In this document: positions 40,247 to 50,400 of the stretch, in pieces
Layout: every line of letters starts with the position of its first letter
How positions within the stretch are numbered: the stretch's first letter is position 1
DNA from: Pseudomonas putida
GTDB lineage: Bacteria; Pseudomonadota; Gammaproteobacteria; Pseudomonadales; Pseudomonadaceae
Assembly (NCBI RefSeq): GCF_004357765.1
Contig: NZ_SMTE01000010.1
Span: 1-64,000, forward strand
Reading direction: 5' to 3'
DNA length: 64,000 bases
The notes under the pieces: model-generated
What the model was told of the DNA's origin: nothing
Seen by the model: the letters and a program-made list of their open reading frames with translations, nothing else
Databases searched by the model: none
Made by a program: the position numbers and the translations under genes

Positions 40247-40300
40247 CTTAACCGTTAAGTAGCTACTCCATAGTCTGCGCCCTGTAAAACCAATACAGGG
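40247..40300. promoter_or_regulatory. Two palindromes upstream of the AlpA-like gene
   Basis: CTTAAC-C-GTTAAG (40247-40259) and CCCTGTA-7-TACAGGG (40280-40300) lie between the unknown gene and alpA-like. The second overlaps the ribosome-binding region (CAGGGA). They are candidate operators for the AlpA-like protein or a phage-type repressor. Confidence 0.55.
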
Positions 40301-40308
40301 AAACAGCT

Positions 40309-40569
40309 ATGACACTCCAACCCGCACCGCTGGGCGACTTTGCAAACGATCAGTCGGCCAGGCTCATTCGCATGAAAGAAGTTGTAGAGCTCGTGGGGCT
40401 TGCACGCCCAACGATCTATAAGCTGATGAGTCAACCTGAAAGCACCTTCCCTCAGCCTGTGAAACTCACTGACAGCACCGCCCGTGGCGCTCCCGTGGCT
40501 TGGGTTCTTTCTGAAGTTCAGGCCTGGACGCGCGCTCGTATCGCTGCGCGTGACAAGGTGGCCGCATGA
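40309..40569 (+). CDS. AlpA-family regulator/excisionase
   Basis: The 86-residue protein has the AlpA winged HTH: LIRMKEVVELVGLARPTIYKLM followed by FPQPVKL and VAWVLSEVQAW. AlpA/Vis-type proteins act as excisionases and as regulators of the integrase and of early satellite promoters. It overlaps the next gene (ATGA). Confidence 0.92.
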   Translation: MTLQPAPLGDFANDQSARLIRMKEVVELVGLARPTIYKLMSQPESTFPQPVKLTDSTARGAPVAWVLSEVQAWTRARIAARDKVAA

Positions 40570-40898
40570 CGCCCATTTTCCTCCCGCACGCAGCGCTCGA
40601 TGCAATCGAAGAACTGGGTCAAAAGGCTCCAACACATGGGCGGTTGGCGCGCTTGCAAAAACTGCGGGACGAAGCGCTGGCCAAAGGGGCGCACGTTCTG
40701 CTGCTGATTTGGCCGACTCTCGATTGGGGGTTACTGGCTATCGAGACGCCTGGCGACGTGACGATTCGAGATGCGGCGCAGTTGGTTCCCAACGTGCTCG
40801 CCAATCCCGATGCACTAGGGCAGATGTATGAGAAGGCGCGGCAAGGCCGCAATCTCACCTGGCTCAAGCTTGAGCGCCGCCCGGTCGCCGCCCACTAA
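40566..40898 (+). CDS. Unknown satellite protein, 110 residues
   Basis: A soluble alpha/beta-looking protein coupled to alpA by ATGA overlap. It starts MTPIFLPHAALDAIEELG, has a hydrophobic strand HVLLLIWPTLDWGLLAI and ends RQGRNLTWLKLERRP. I recognise no family. A short GC hairpin (40904-40929) without a T run follows. Confidence 0.8.
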   Translation: MTPIFLPHAALDAIEELGQKAPTHGRLARLQKLRDEALAKGAHVLLLIWPTLDWGLLAIETPGDVTIRDAAQLVPNVLANPDALGQMYEKARQGRNLTWLKLERRPVAAH

Positions 40899-41061
40899 CG
40901 AGAACGCCCCCGGCTGCAACCGAGGGCGTCTGAGGATATTCACTTTGCCCGCCTACTCTATGCCATGGCCCAGAGCCATGCAACCTGCCCGCACCTATCA
41001 GCTTGCGCCTCGTCGGCTCACGCGTTACTCTTCGCAGGTCGCTGCAAATTCAGCGACCGGG

Positions 41062-41069
41062 TTTGGCGA
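41062..41069 (+). promoter_or_regulatory. seqA-like target of the C4/CI RNA
   Basis: TTTGGCGA within GTTTGGCGAC is complementary to TCGCCAA in the antisense RNA downstream. The same ten bases recur after the RNA. It lies in the leader 40899-41143, which holds no credible gene. Confidence 0.65.
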
Positions 41070-41143
41070 CCCGACGAAATCAAGGCGCACAAGCGCCCCT
41101 ATCACGAATGCAGGCGCTTTTTTTGTGCCCGCATTCCCGTGTT

Positions 41144-41224
41144 ATGGCGGCTGTGCGTGGGAGACCTTCGGGTCTGCCGGGTTCCTTGATTCCCGGTTCG
41201 CCAACCTGCGCACAGCTGCCACCC
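41144..41224 (+). ncRNA. C4/P4-CI-type antisense RNA
   Basis: About 80 bases fold into the C4 shape: a long closing stem (GCGGCTGTGCGTGG with CCTGCGCACAGCTGCC), a hairpin GAGACCTTCGGGTCT and a hairpin CCGGGTTCC...TCCCGG. The seed TTCGCCAA (41197-41204) stays single-stranded and pairs with flanking seqA and seqC. In P1/P4 such RNAs are cut from the leader and cause early transcription termination, giving immunity. It precedes the primase operon, as in P4. Confidence 0.85.
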
Positions 41225-41231
41225 TAAATCG

Positions 41232-41239
41232 TTTGGCGA
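41232..41239 (+). promoter_or_regulatory. seqC-like target of the C4/CI RNA
   Basis: TTTGGCGA within GTTTGGCGAC, just after the RNA and before the small-gene operon. Pairing here would expose or form a terminator ahead of the replication genes. Confidence 0.65.
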
Positions 41240-41277
41240 CGATCAGTGGCAGCTCCTCAAATCAAGGAGCTCCGCCC

Positions 41278-41442
41278 ATGCACGCCCTCAATCCGTCTGC
41301 CCTCCAGAACCACATTGCTGCCCTGAAGGCCCGTGCCATTGCGGCACTGCACGCCGACTCGTCCCTCTCCGTCCGTTTGGCGCGTTACAACGCTGCGATG
41401 GCCCGTGCTCGCGCCCTGGAAGCAAACGGGGGTGCCCAATGA
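41278..41442 (+). CDS. Small satellite protein, 54 residues
   Basis: An alanine-rich, helical, basic protein (LQNHIAALKARAIAAL ... LARYNAAMARARAL). AAGGAG is 8 bases before the ATG at 41278, and the stop overlaps the next gene (ATGA). It is the first gene after seqC, a position often held by a short gene in P4-like elements. No family recognised. An upstream extension of the frame runs through the RNA and is spurious. Confidence 0.75.
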   Translation: MHALNPSALQNHIAALKARAIAALHADSSLSVRLARYNAAMARARALEANGGAQ

Positions 41443-41726
41443 CCAATCCAACACAGCACTTTTCTCAGCCAGAAGACCTGCTATGCATCACAGCAAATGC
41501 ACCGGTGGGCGTCCCGATTGATGCGCTCACCTGCGCCATTGAGCGAGCCCAAGCAGTGCTGTGCTTGGTAGAGGATCAGTTTGAGAATGAGCACGGGCAA
41601 CGCCTGGCTAATAGTGTGATCCTCGGCGCCCTGTGGGATGTGCGCGGAACGCTGGAGCAGATTCGTACCCTGGTCGTGCATGCCGATGACTCGACCTTCC
41701 ATGTCGCGGAAGGGGGCCAGAAATGA
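41439..41726 (+). CDS. Small satellite protein, 95 residues
   Basis: An acidic helical protein (LTCAIERAQAVLCLVEDQFENEHGQ ... LWDVRGTLEQIRTLV). It is coupled at both ends by ATGA overlaps, so it is surely part of the operon that ends in the primase. It has the same tail (AEGGQK) as the next protein, which hints at a shared origin. Function unknown. Confidence 0.8.
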   Translation: MTNPTQHFSQPEDLLCITANAPVGVPIDALTCAIERAQAVLCLVEDQFENEHGQRLANSVILGALWDVRGTLEQIRTLVVHADDSTFHVAEGGQK

Positions 41727-42007
41727 ACGGGCACTTTCAGGTCAATACCGTAGGTGGGGTCACCTTCTCTAAGCACAACTCGTTGAATCAACCGCTCTTC
41801 AAGGTGTGCCCTGGTGTTTCCGGTGAGGAAGCATTGGAGCAGGCATCGGTGCTCATGAATTGCGTAAACAAACTGACCCAGCTGGCTGGTGTGAGCGAAG
41901 ACAACAATGCACTGGTGTGGGCGGCACATTATCTGGGCGAGCAGGCAAAGGCGCTTGTCGATGATGTAACCACTGGTATTCAGATTGCCGAGGGTGGCCA
42001 AGCATGA
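41723..42007 (+). CDS. DUF3077 family protein
   Basis: The 94-residue protein has the DUF3077 core QPLFKVCPGVSGEEALEQAS followed by VWAAHYLGEQAKALVDD. The family is common in Pseudomonas phage-like islands and its role is unknown. A paralogue sits at 53820 in the second element. It overlaps the primase gene by 4 bases. Confidence 0.85.
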   Translation: MNGHFQVNTVGGVTFSKHNSLNQPLFKVCPGVSGEEALEQASVLMNCVNKLTQLAGVSEDNNALVWAAHYLGEQAKALVDDVTTGIQIAEGGQA

Positions 42008-44898
42008 GCAGGACCACCCCAAACTCCCGGCATCCGACCTTTGCACAGGTCAAAGCGGCCTCCCTGGCGGCGATTGATCGCGTTTTGGCCCATTGGCTTC
42101 CCAATGGCAAGCGTGTAGACGGCGGCAAGGAATACACCGCCCCCAACCCAACCCGAGCTGACAAGCATTCAGGATCGCTCAAGGTGAACCTGGCCAAAGC
42201 TACCTGGTGCGACTTCGCCACCGGTGACAAAGGCGGCGATTTGATCGACCTGGTACGCTACCTTGATCGCGGCACCGATGTGGAAGCTTGCAACAAGCTG
42301 GCGGCTTTCCTCGGTGTCGAGGCAACGAATAGCGCCAATGTCACACCACCCACTGGCCAGGCCAAAAAGCCAGAGTGGTTACCCGTGTTGCCCATTCCTG
42401 AGCAGGCAATGCAGAAGGTGCTGCAAGCGCACCGGCAGCACGGTAAACCTTCCAAGGTTTGGATTTACCGTGACGCCAACGGTCAGCCACTTATGGTGCT
42501 GTACCGCTTTGACCTCGGGCCGGATGAGAGCGGCACGGCGCGCAAAATCTTCGCGCCTCTCACCTGGTGTAAACACTCTGCTAACGGTTCGCTGGCCTGG
42601 CGCTGGCAGGGCTTATCGGAGCCACGCCCGCTCCTGCGCCTTGATGACCTGGCTAAACGTCCTTCGGCACCAGTCGTATTGTGCGAGGGTGAAAAGGCCG
42701 CCGATGCCGCTGCCGAGCTGTTGCCCGAGCATGTTGCCACCTGCTGGCCTAACGGGACGAACTCTTGGCAGAAGGCTGATTTCGCGGCGCTAGTCGGGCG
42801 TGAAGTATTGCTGTGGCCAGATAACGACGCTCCAGGCTTGAAGTGCATGGATGCCTTGGCCGATCACCTTCGGAAGCTTGGAGCTGCCTCGGTTCAGACG
42901 GTAGCTTTGACTGTATTCAGGCAACTCCCTGGTATGGACGGTGAGCGCCCCATTTTCGCGCCAGGCGGTGAGTGGCGCGAAGGTGACGATGCGGCGGATG
43001 CCCAATCCAAAGGCTGGACAGCCCAACACTTGTCGGAGCTGCAACGCACTGGCGAGCTGTCTGCCCTCGCACCTGCCGCCCCGCCCAACCCCACCAAGCA
43101 GAGCAAAGCCACTGACCAGGCCAAGCCCCAATCCGAGAAGAAAACCGCCCCGGTCCCGAGCGGCTTTCGTGTCACAAAGGATGGGGTGTTCTATGCCGGT
43201 GAGGATGGCGAAGCACGACCGGTTTGTTCACGGCTAGAGATCTTGGCTCGCACCCGTGACGAAAAAGGCCACGGCTGGGGCCTACTGGTGGAGTTCGATG
43301 ATCCGGATGGTGCCAACAAGCGCCTCAACATTCCGGCCAGGGCGATGGCGGGTGACTTTGGCAAGGAGGTGCTCGCGCCACTGGTCGATATGGGGCTGCG
43401 CCTGGCGCCCGTGCGTACTGCTCGCAATTCGCGCAACGACCTACAGAGCTACCTGCAAGGTTATGACGGTTCCGAGCGCGCCCGCTTGGTCACTCGCTTG
43501 GGCTGGCATGGGGACGCCTATCTGGTGCCGGATCGGCAGATAGGGGCCAGTACTGAATATCTCCATTTCTACGAGGCCGGCGCCCAGCTCCCGCCCGTCA
43601 CTCAATCGGGCACGCTGGAGCAGTGGCAACAGCAAATCGGTACATTGTGTGTGGGCAATAACCGCCTGGCATTCGTTGTGTGCGTCGCTTTTGCTGGGGC
43701 AGTGCTGCATTTGCTTGGGCATGAATCGGGCGGTTTCCATCTATACGGCGACAGCTCGGGCGGAAAGACCACCCACTTGCAGGTAGCGGCCTCAGTTTGG
43801 GGTGGGCCGCGCCTGGTGCGCTCCTGGCGCTCTACTGATAACGCCCTGGAAAGTATCGCGGCGGCGCACTCGGACGGGTTGCTGGTGCTCGACGAGATCG
43901 GGATGTGTGACCCGAGAATCATCGGGGAAACGGTCTATATGTTGGGCAACGGCACTGGCAAGGCCCGGGCCAATGATCGCGGGTTGAGCGGGCGCCAAGT
44001 ACAAGAATGGCGGTTGCTGTTCCTTTCCACGGGAGAAAAGACCCTTGCGCAACACATGGCCGAAGCAAACAAGGATCTGAAAGCGGGGATGGAGGTGCGG
44101 CTACTTGCCGTTCCAGCCGATGCTAGCAAAGGGCTCGGGCTGTTCGAGGAGTTGCATGGCTTCGACGATGCCGCTGCCTTGTCGGATGCGCTCAAGGCGC
44201 GGGTGGCCAAGTTTTACGGCTCGCCTGCCCTTGCCTTCCTGTCGGCCCTCTGCGACCCGACCAAATTGCGCGCCTATACAGCCATGGTGCGCAGCACAGT
44301 GGAGCGCTTCACGGCTGAGGCCCTACCTGCCAGTGCTAGCGGCCAGGCCCAGCGTGCGGCAACCCGCTTCGGTTTGGCAGCGGCGGCGGGAGAGCTGGCC
44401 ACCGCCTTAGGCGTTACGGGATGGCCGGACGGTTTGGCACTCGACTCCGCCCGCGTGTGCCTGAATGCCTGGCTGGCTGAGCGGGGTGGGGCTGGAAACA
44501 TGGAAGGTGATGCGATTCTGGCACGCCTGCGCCAAGTGATTGAGCGTTTTGGAGAGAGCCGCTTTACACGCTGGGAATCGACCGCTGCCAAGGTAGACGA
44601 ACATGGTCCCCGCACTATTGACCGGCTCGGCTTTCGCAAGTCGATGGAGCATGGCATGGGTGACACGTCGCACACGACAACGACCTATTACGTACTTCCC
44701 GAAGCTTGGCGCTCTGAAATCTTCCGAGGCATGAACCTCAATGCAGTGAACAAAGAGCTGTTGCGGCGCCGCGTACTGGAGCCAGGCAAAGATGGCAAAG
44801 CCTCCACCTCTGTGCGCCTGCCCGGCCTCGGACTACAGCGCTGCTACGTCGTCGTGACGATCCCTGAACCGGCTGAGAACGAAGCGCAGGCCGCTTGA
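42004..44898 (+). CDS. TOPRIM/DUF927 primase-helicase
   Basis: The 964-residue protein combines an N-terminal primase-like part (LAKATWCDFATGDKGGDLIDL, a zinc-less CHC2-type core), a TOPRIM-like segment from residue 224 (VVLCEGEKAADAA ... LLWPDNDAPG) and a C-terminal DUF927 AAA/helicase domain with Walker A GDSSGGKTT (582-590) and Walker B LLVLDEIGM (D630, E631). It should initiate replication of the element, the role of the alpha protein in P4. It ends the operon that the C4 RNA would control. Confidence 0.92.
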   Translation: MSRTTPNSRHPTFAQVKAASLAAIDRVLAHWLPNGKRVDGGKEYTAPNPTRADKHSGSLKVNLAKATWCDFATGDKGGDLIDLVRYLDRGTDVEACNKLAAFLGVEATNSANVTPPTGQAKKPEWLPVLPIPEQAMQKVLQAHRQHGKPSKVWIYRDANGQPLMVLYRFDLGPDESGTARKIFAPLTWCKHSANGSLAWRWQGLSEPRPLLRLDDLAKRPSAPVVLCEGEKAADAAAELLPEHVATCWPNGTNSWQKADFAALVGREVLLWPDNDAPGLKCMDALADHLRKLGAASVQTVALTVFRQLPGMDGERPIFAPGGEWREGDDAADAQSKGWTAQHLSELQRTGELSALAPAAPPNPTKQSKATDQAKPQSEKKTAPVPSGFRVTKDGVFYAGEDGEARPVCSRLEILARTRDEKGHGWGLLVEFDDPDGANKRLNIPARAMAGDFGKEVLAPLVDMGLRLAPVRTARNSRNDLQSYLQGYDGSERARLVTRLGWHGDAYLVPDRQIGASTEYLHFYEAGAQLPPVTQSGTLEQWQQQIGTLCVGNNRLAFVVCVAFAGAVLHLLGHESGGFHLYGDSSGGKTTHLQVAASVWGGPRLVRSWRSTDNALESIAAAHSDGLLVLDEIGMCDPRIIGETVYMLGNGTGKARANDRGLSGRQVQEWRLLFLSTGEKTLAQHMAEANKDLKAGMEVRLLAVPADASKGLGLFEELHGFDDAAALSDALKARVAKFYGSPALAFLSALCDPTKLRAYTAMVRSTVERFTAEALPASASGQAQRAATRFGLAAAAGELATALGVTGWPDGLALDSARVCLNAWLAERGGAGNMEGDAILARLRQVIERFGESRFTRWESTAAKVDEHGPRTIDRLGFRKSMEHGMGDTSHTTTTYYVLPEAWRSEIFRGMNLNAVNKELLRRRVLEPGKDGKASTSVRLPGLGLQRCYVVVTIPEPAENEAQAA

Positions 44899-44988
44899 AT
44901 CACCACCTCTAACCCATGAGGTAGCGATGGCAGCGAGTGGTCTTGCCAGCCCCGGTCACAACACATTCCCATTATTTAGGTATCGATC

Positions 44989-45843
44989 ATGAATGAACTG
45001 AAAAAACAGCGCGATGAACTGATTGCTGAACGTGATGCGCTTGAGGCGAGTATTCCGGCTCAACAGGCAGCCTGGCGAGACATGCCGAATGCTTGGCGTA
45101 ACGGCAATTGCGTAGGCAGCCCCGAAGCAACGGCTGCGATGGAAAAGATTGGCGCTGATGAGAGTCGTGTGCGTAGCATTTCTACGGCACTGGAGAGACT
45201 CGACAACGAGATAAATTATCGTGAGCGCCTGGGAAATGCCGGGCAAGCCAAGACACAAGCCCGTCAGCTCATGTCTGATTCAGCTAACGCAGTCTCAACA
45301 TTGGAAGGGAAGCGCGGACTCCTGTTTGGGCGCCTCCAAGCGATTCAGAAAGATACGGAATTGTCGCTTGAAGCGGCTCGACAGGCCGAGCTTGACGCAG
45401 CAAATCTGTATGCTCGAAGTATTTCTTCTGGTGACATCAAGGGGGAAAAAGCAGCAAACAGCGATATGCAGAAGGCAAGTAATCAGCTCATTGAGGCAGA
45501 TGAACACGCAAGGCGCCAAGAACTGCTCACGATGGCTTTGCAGGCAGAAATAGACTCGCTCGACACTCAGATCGCGCATGCCCAGCAACAACGGAGCGAG
45601 GCGCAGAACGCGGCTTTGGCTGCAACTGAGATAGCCCTGGGTGATGAATGGAATCACTTGGCTGAGCAGCTCGTAGCCGTGGGGGCTCGGATCTTGGCCG
45701 CAAATCGTCATCGAGGCGGTGCAGGCATGGTGTTATCAAGGTTATCAATTCCAGGCTTCGGCCCTTCGGCCAGTGAGCTCCAGCGAGACGATGTGCTAGG
45801 CCGAGCTAAAGGCATCACCCTAGCAGACCTGATCGAAGCGTAA
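44989..45843 (+). CDS. Coiled-coil protein, 284 residues
   Basis: Almost the whole protein up to residue 215 is heptad-rich, charged helix (MNELKKQRDELIAERDALEA; IDSLDTQIAHAQQQRSEAQ). The C-terminal 60 residues are glycine rich and end RAKGITLADLIEA. No domain recognised. It could be a structural, DNA-organising or anti-host factor; none is supported. It follows the primase by 90 bases and is closed by a strong terminator. Confidence 0.82.
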   Translation: MNELKKQRDELIAERDALEASIPAQQAAWRDMPNAWRNGNCVGSPEATAAMEKIGADESRVRSISTALERLDNEINYRERLGNAGQAKTQARQLMSDSANAVSTLEGKRGLLFGRLQAIQKDTELSLEAARQAELDAANLYARSISSGDIKGEKAANSDMQKASNQLIEADEHARRQELLTMALQAEIDSLDTQIAHAQQQRSEAQNAALAATEIALGDEWNHLAEQLVAVGARILAANRHRGGAGMVLSRLSIPGFGPSASELQRDDVLGRAKGITLADLIEA

Positions 45844-45847
45844 CCCG

Positions 45848-45873
45848 AAACAGCCCGCAGATGCGGGCTGTTT
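45848..45873 (+). terminator. Terminator of the satellite replication operon
   Basis: AAACAGCCCGC and GCGGGCTGTTT form an 11-bp stem with an AGAT loop followed by TGCTTATT. It separates the replication operon from the cargo. Confidence 0.9.
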
Positions 45874-45948
45874 GCTTATTCCATGGAAAATACTAGTAAG
45901 ACTGTGCTATTACGTGGAACAACGTAAAAAATCGGGAAAGGACACACG

Positions 45949-47331
45949 GTGCAGATCTTCAACTACATATCCTTCGGGAGTCGGGAGTATCTGGCGGGGG
46001 ACGGCAATGAGATCACAATGTCTCGAGGGCGCATGTTTGAATACACGCCAACCGACATTGAGAAGCGGCTTGAAGGCCTCGATTCCACGGCGATCGCGTT
46101 TCTCGAAAAGCTGCCGACCTTTTTATGTAGCGAGATCAGGCGAGTTAAGGGCAGTGCTTCGATGCTCATTAAGTACGGTCGAATTTCACGAACTATACCC
46201 GGGGTGAAGGAGGTCTCCACCACTTTCGAGACATTGATCGATTTCGGTGAGGTCGAGTTTGGCGACTCTGAGTCAGCACGGACGGTATTCGGCGCGGATG
46301 CATTCCAGCTCCATCGAACTCACTGGGCTATCCGGGAAGGCGACGCACAGATGGTGCTACGCCGATTAGTCGATCTTAACCCTGATCTTGCACATCTCGT
46401 TGAGGTGCCTGAAATACCCCGTGCAGAAGATTCAATGGTTCAACCTCCTCCACGCGATAAAAAGATCATTGGCGTCGCCGATAGCGTGGAGTCTTTCCTT
46501 CAGTTGCTCTACACCTTGCCGGCAAAAGACTCGACCGAAACCTTCTTCAGGGGGCATAGTGATGCTCGTTATGAACTAACACCTTCACTGCTACGTAAGT
46601 GGGAAAATGGTGACTGGAAGTTCATGCCGAGCGAGGATCGACTCTGCAAAGAACTATTGATTGCGCATTACGATGAATTTCAAGGCGATCAGTACTGCTT
46701 TGATCGACTTGTGCGCATGCAGCATTACGGTTTGCCTACGCGACTGCTTGATATCTCTAGCAATCCCCTTGTTGCGCTTTTCTTCGCCTGCTCCGGCAGG
46801 GCGGATCAGTTGGGGGTTGATGGCGAGGTAATCGTATTTAAAGTGAAATCGGAATTGGTGAAATATTTTGATTCTGACACTGTTAGTTGCATTTCAAATC
46901 TCTCCAATCTTACGTATACGCAGAAAAATAATGTAGATCTTAGTCTGGATAAGGAGAAGTTTAATTCGACGGAAGTTGCAGGGAAGCTACTCCATCACAT
47001 CAAGTCAGAGAAAGGTTTTTTCGAGGGGCGTATTGTCCCTGATGACTTGAGGTCTATTGTCTGCGTAAAGGCTAAGCGCACGAATACCCGCATCAAATCG
47101 CAGTCCGGTGCATTTCTGCTGTTCGGGCACGAGGCTGCGCTTCCTGATGCCGGGCAGGATGGGCTTGAAGTTTCTCGGGTCACGATACAGAACAAGCTAT
47201 ATATTCTTGAGCAGCTCGGCCAAATAAATATAAATGCCACAACAGTCTATCCTAGCATCGAAGAAACTGCCGTTCACTTACGAGATCAGCATCAGCTGCC
47301 GCGAACTTGCACGCCGGGCTCTGGCAGCTAA
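45949..47331 (+). CDS. FRG-domain protein (candidate defence effector)
   Basis: The 460-residue protein has an FRG domain: FFRGH at residues 199-203, RMQHYGLPTRLLDISSNPLVALFFA from residue 256, and a C-terminal QSGAFLLFG motif. The N-terminal 150 residues are of unknown type. FRG proteins are frequent in phage-defence islands, but their biochemistry is not settled. The start is GTG with GGAAAGGA 7 bases upstream. The gene is richer in A+T than the primase gene, suggesting separate acquisition. It converges on the nuclease-like gene. Confidence 0.88.
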   Translation: MQIFNYISFGSREYLAGDGNEITMSRGRMFEYTPTDIEKRLEGLDSTAIAFLEKLPTFLCSEIRRVKGSASMLIKYGRISRTIPGVKEVSTTFETLIDFGEVEFGDSESARTVFGADAFQLHRTHWAIREGDAQMVLRRLVDLNPDLAHLVEVPEIPRAEDSMVQPPPRDKKIIGVADSVESFLQLLYTLPAKDSTETFFRGHSDARYELTPSLLRKWENGDWKFMPSEDRLCKELLIAHYDEFQGDQYCFDRLVRMQHYGLPTRLLDISSNPLVALFFACSGRADQLGVDGEVIVFKVKSELVKYFDSDTVSCISNLSNLTYTQKNNVDLSLDKEKFNSTEVAGKLLHHIKSEKGFFEGRIVPDDLRSIVCVKAKRTNTRIKSQSGAFLLFGHEAALPDAGQDGLEVSRVTIQNKLYILEQLGQININATTVYPSIEETAVHLRDQHQLPRTCTPGSGS

Positions 47332-47440
47332 TACTGTCGAGCATTAGCCGGGCACATTGTGAAGGATAGTAATCGGCCAGAGGAAACTGCTCAGACCAAA
47401 CTTAAGCCGAAGGCGTCGTTCGCCGCAAAGGCGCTAAGCT

Positions 47441-47466
47441 CCAGGCGTCGTTGATGGGACGCCTGG
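47441..47466. terminator. Inverted repeat between convergent cargo genes
   Basis: CCAGGCGTC and GACGCCTGG form a perfect 9-bp stem with an 8-base loop in the 150-base gap between the convergent genes. There is no T run, so terminator function is tentative. Confidence 0.5.
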
Positions 47467-47481
47467 CGGAGGTGGCTAACT

Positions 47482-50400
47482 CTATCTGGCTTCAAATGAA
47501 CGAATTTTGTTCAGCGCACGGCTAATTGGAGGATTCTTCATACCTGGTGGAATAAGGATATCGTCGTCAGGCGTGATAGCCGAAATCTCCTGGTCATTTT
47601 CATCGATCTCCCAAGCATGCATAACAACAACCCCGGAAGTTATTAGATGAATGACCGGCGCTCCGTCAGAGTTTGCGGTGGCAATGTAGCACTTCTTATG
47701 CGCTTCGTAATCTTTTAGGAATCTGTCAATATTTACAGAGGAGCTTGGTGTCATGGTGTGAATTCTAGAAAGAGCGGTTTGGACTTTAGAAGTCCCATCA
47801 TCAGACCGATCAATGTTGCTTGTAACTGCTACGCGATAGTGCGCAGGGTTCTGCCTGTTGATGCCTCGTATCAATGCGATGCGCAAAGCATTGTTGTGAT
47901 CCTTGTTTCCGATGCTTTTTGCAATATTCTCAAATATTTTATTTCCAATGGTGGTGTTTTCAAAGGCAAACATAAGCAAAGGGGTTTGACCTTCGCATGT
48001 TTGAAAACCTAAGCCCTTCCAGCCGGCTTGATCCCACAGGCTCGTTTGAATAAGAGAAACTACTTTGACCTCTCTATGTTTCATTGTCGAAAATTGAAAC
48101 GGATGGATTGGGCGTTCCTCCGGCGTATCAGATCTAGGGCGCCAATCCATAGGCTCTATGTTGTGGTGCTCAAACCAAGTTACGCGCCGTGTAGGCTCAT
48201 GCAATTCGCAAGTAGAATTATGATGCGCCTTGATGCCTGGAATAGCATCACGCCCTAAGAAATAGCCGTCTAAACCTATATTGCAGTTGAAGAGAACTGC
48301 GCGCTCCAGGGCTTTGTCGTCTCGAAGCATCTCTTCGAATTTCGACCGGCCGATTTGAGGGCAAATGATGGACACAAATTGAAGGCAGAATTCACTATAG
48401 AATTGTTTGAGTGCATCTCGTTGGTTGTCGCTTAAGTTGGAGATACTGAACGGCGAGCAGAGAATTTCAGCAGAGGTTACCTGCGCAGCAGTGTCAAAAT
48501 TATGCTGAAGTATGAAGTCATCCTCATCTTCCAACAAAATATCAATATTCACGGCGGGCAGTGTAGATGCTATATGGTCCACCATCATCGGTGCGCAGAC
48601 GCTTTCTAGTACAGCCAGCAATTGCTGCGCTAACTCAATGCAAGGGGATTTCACCGGGAAGGATACGGACACGTTGCAACCCAGGATGTTGGAGCTTATG
48701 TTCGTCCAGCGATCCAGATAAAGGTCGAGCGGGCCCACAGGGGCGCCCAGATCAATGCTGCGCCACATATTCATAAATTGAAGGTCAATAGGTTCACCCT
48801 CAGTCCCGGCTTTATCTTCATGGCCCAAGCAAACCAATAGCGCATCTGCGCTAAGATCCAAATTCAACTGTTTCAGCTTGTCCGGTAGCCAGGCTAGTCT
48901 TTCAATATCTGAAAATTGGGCATTGAGAAATAGCTTGCCAATCAGAGCCTCATAACTCATTTTTTGATTTTCTGACCACAGATTTTCATCCAGCGTTGGA
49001 GAGATCATCTGAGACAGATAGTACCAGGTCAATGATTGGCCCAATCGACCAAGCTGACCTTCAATCCACATAAGTTGCTGGTAAATAGCAGCTTGCTTAG
49101 CACAGCTTCGCTGTTCCTTTAGTGCGTCAGCGGTGACTAGGTAAGCTGCCATCAGCGCGGCTCCTCGTGCAGCCCAGAGGAGGCCTTGCTTCTCGTATGC
49201 ATGGGACAGCATATAAAGGGCAGCGAACATTTCCGTTTTGCTCTCGCTGCTATACAGCCCATAGAGGGACAAGCCGAAGCATTTGATCGCCCTGTAGTAA
49301 TCTTTTTTATCGCTACTCAGTGCACCTCGTCTCAAGTACTTATCCGCCTTGATCCGGCTATTCTCCCGCGCGCCGGCATCATCAATGAGCTTGTCCATGA
49401 GGTCTTCATAGGCCTTGAGATCTCCGAAGGCCACATCGAGAGCTTCCAGCAAGTTGATGAGGCGAGCCATTGGGTAGCCAATCAGCTTATGAGCACTATC
49501 AGCGATGGTGCTCAGAGACCTGAAGATATCATTAACCTGTTCTTCATTTTCGGCTGCCAGTAGATCCAGAAGCGCCAGAGAAGTCTTGGCTTGTAATGCA
49601 CCACTGATCATATTGGCGTCGCTGGAAATCAAGTTCAACCTTTCACGGATGGTTGTCCCCAGGGAAACCAAATCGAGGGTGCACTTGCCGTCTCGATGAG
49701 TTGTGACCACTAGATTGAACAACGTTACGACTTTCTCCCAGACCTCAACGTTGTCGGTCTCTTGAGCCACTCCAAGTGCTTTCTCAAAGGTTTCCTCGAA
49801 GAGTTCGGCATTTTCTAGCCACCAGTACGCAGCCCATGTCAGCTGATAAAGGGCATCGAAATGCTGCCTCTTAGTACCAAATTTTTTCGCTGTCCGAATA
49901 GCGATATTGAACTGCTGCTCCACAGCAGCGGCGTCTCGTTCCAGCTCTTTGTAGATGATGGCCCGCTTGGTATATAGGTCGACCTGAGAGAGTGTCAAAC
50001 GTCCCGGATCTTCAATCTGTTCGATCTGGCGTTCGATGTCTGTTAGCTGAATCTGCTTGTCAGCGTCGAATGGGCCGATCTGAATCTTGCTCTCAATGCT
50101 GCCTGTAAGACCTAAGTGATCGATGGCAAGTTGCTGATTCTTGGGCTGTAATGTTTTATCAAGCAGCCAGGTGCGATCGAGTATCGTAACCTTGACGCAA
50201 TGCTTTTTCGAAAGGTCGTCTTGAAGCTGCGCTCTTAGGCTGTTCTTGATGAACCGGCTTGAGACACAGAAGATACGGGTGTACCCACGCCCGGTGGACA
50301 TGATGCTCTCGACATCTTTCGTGCATTTTTTCTTCCAGTCTTTCTGGGTGCTAACACCGAATGCCCATCGCTCGGACTCTGGAGCCTCGTTGAGTCCCCA

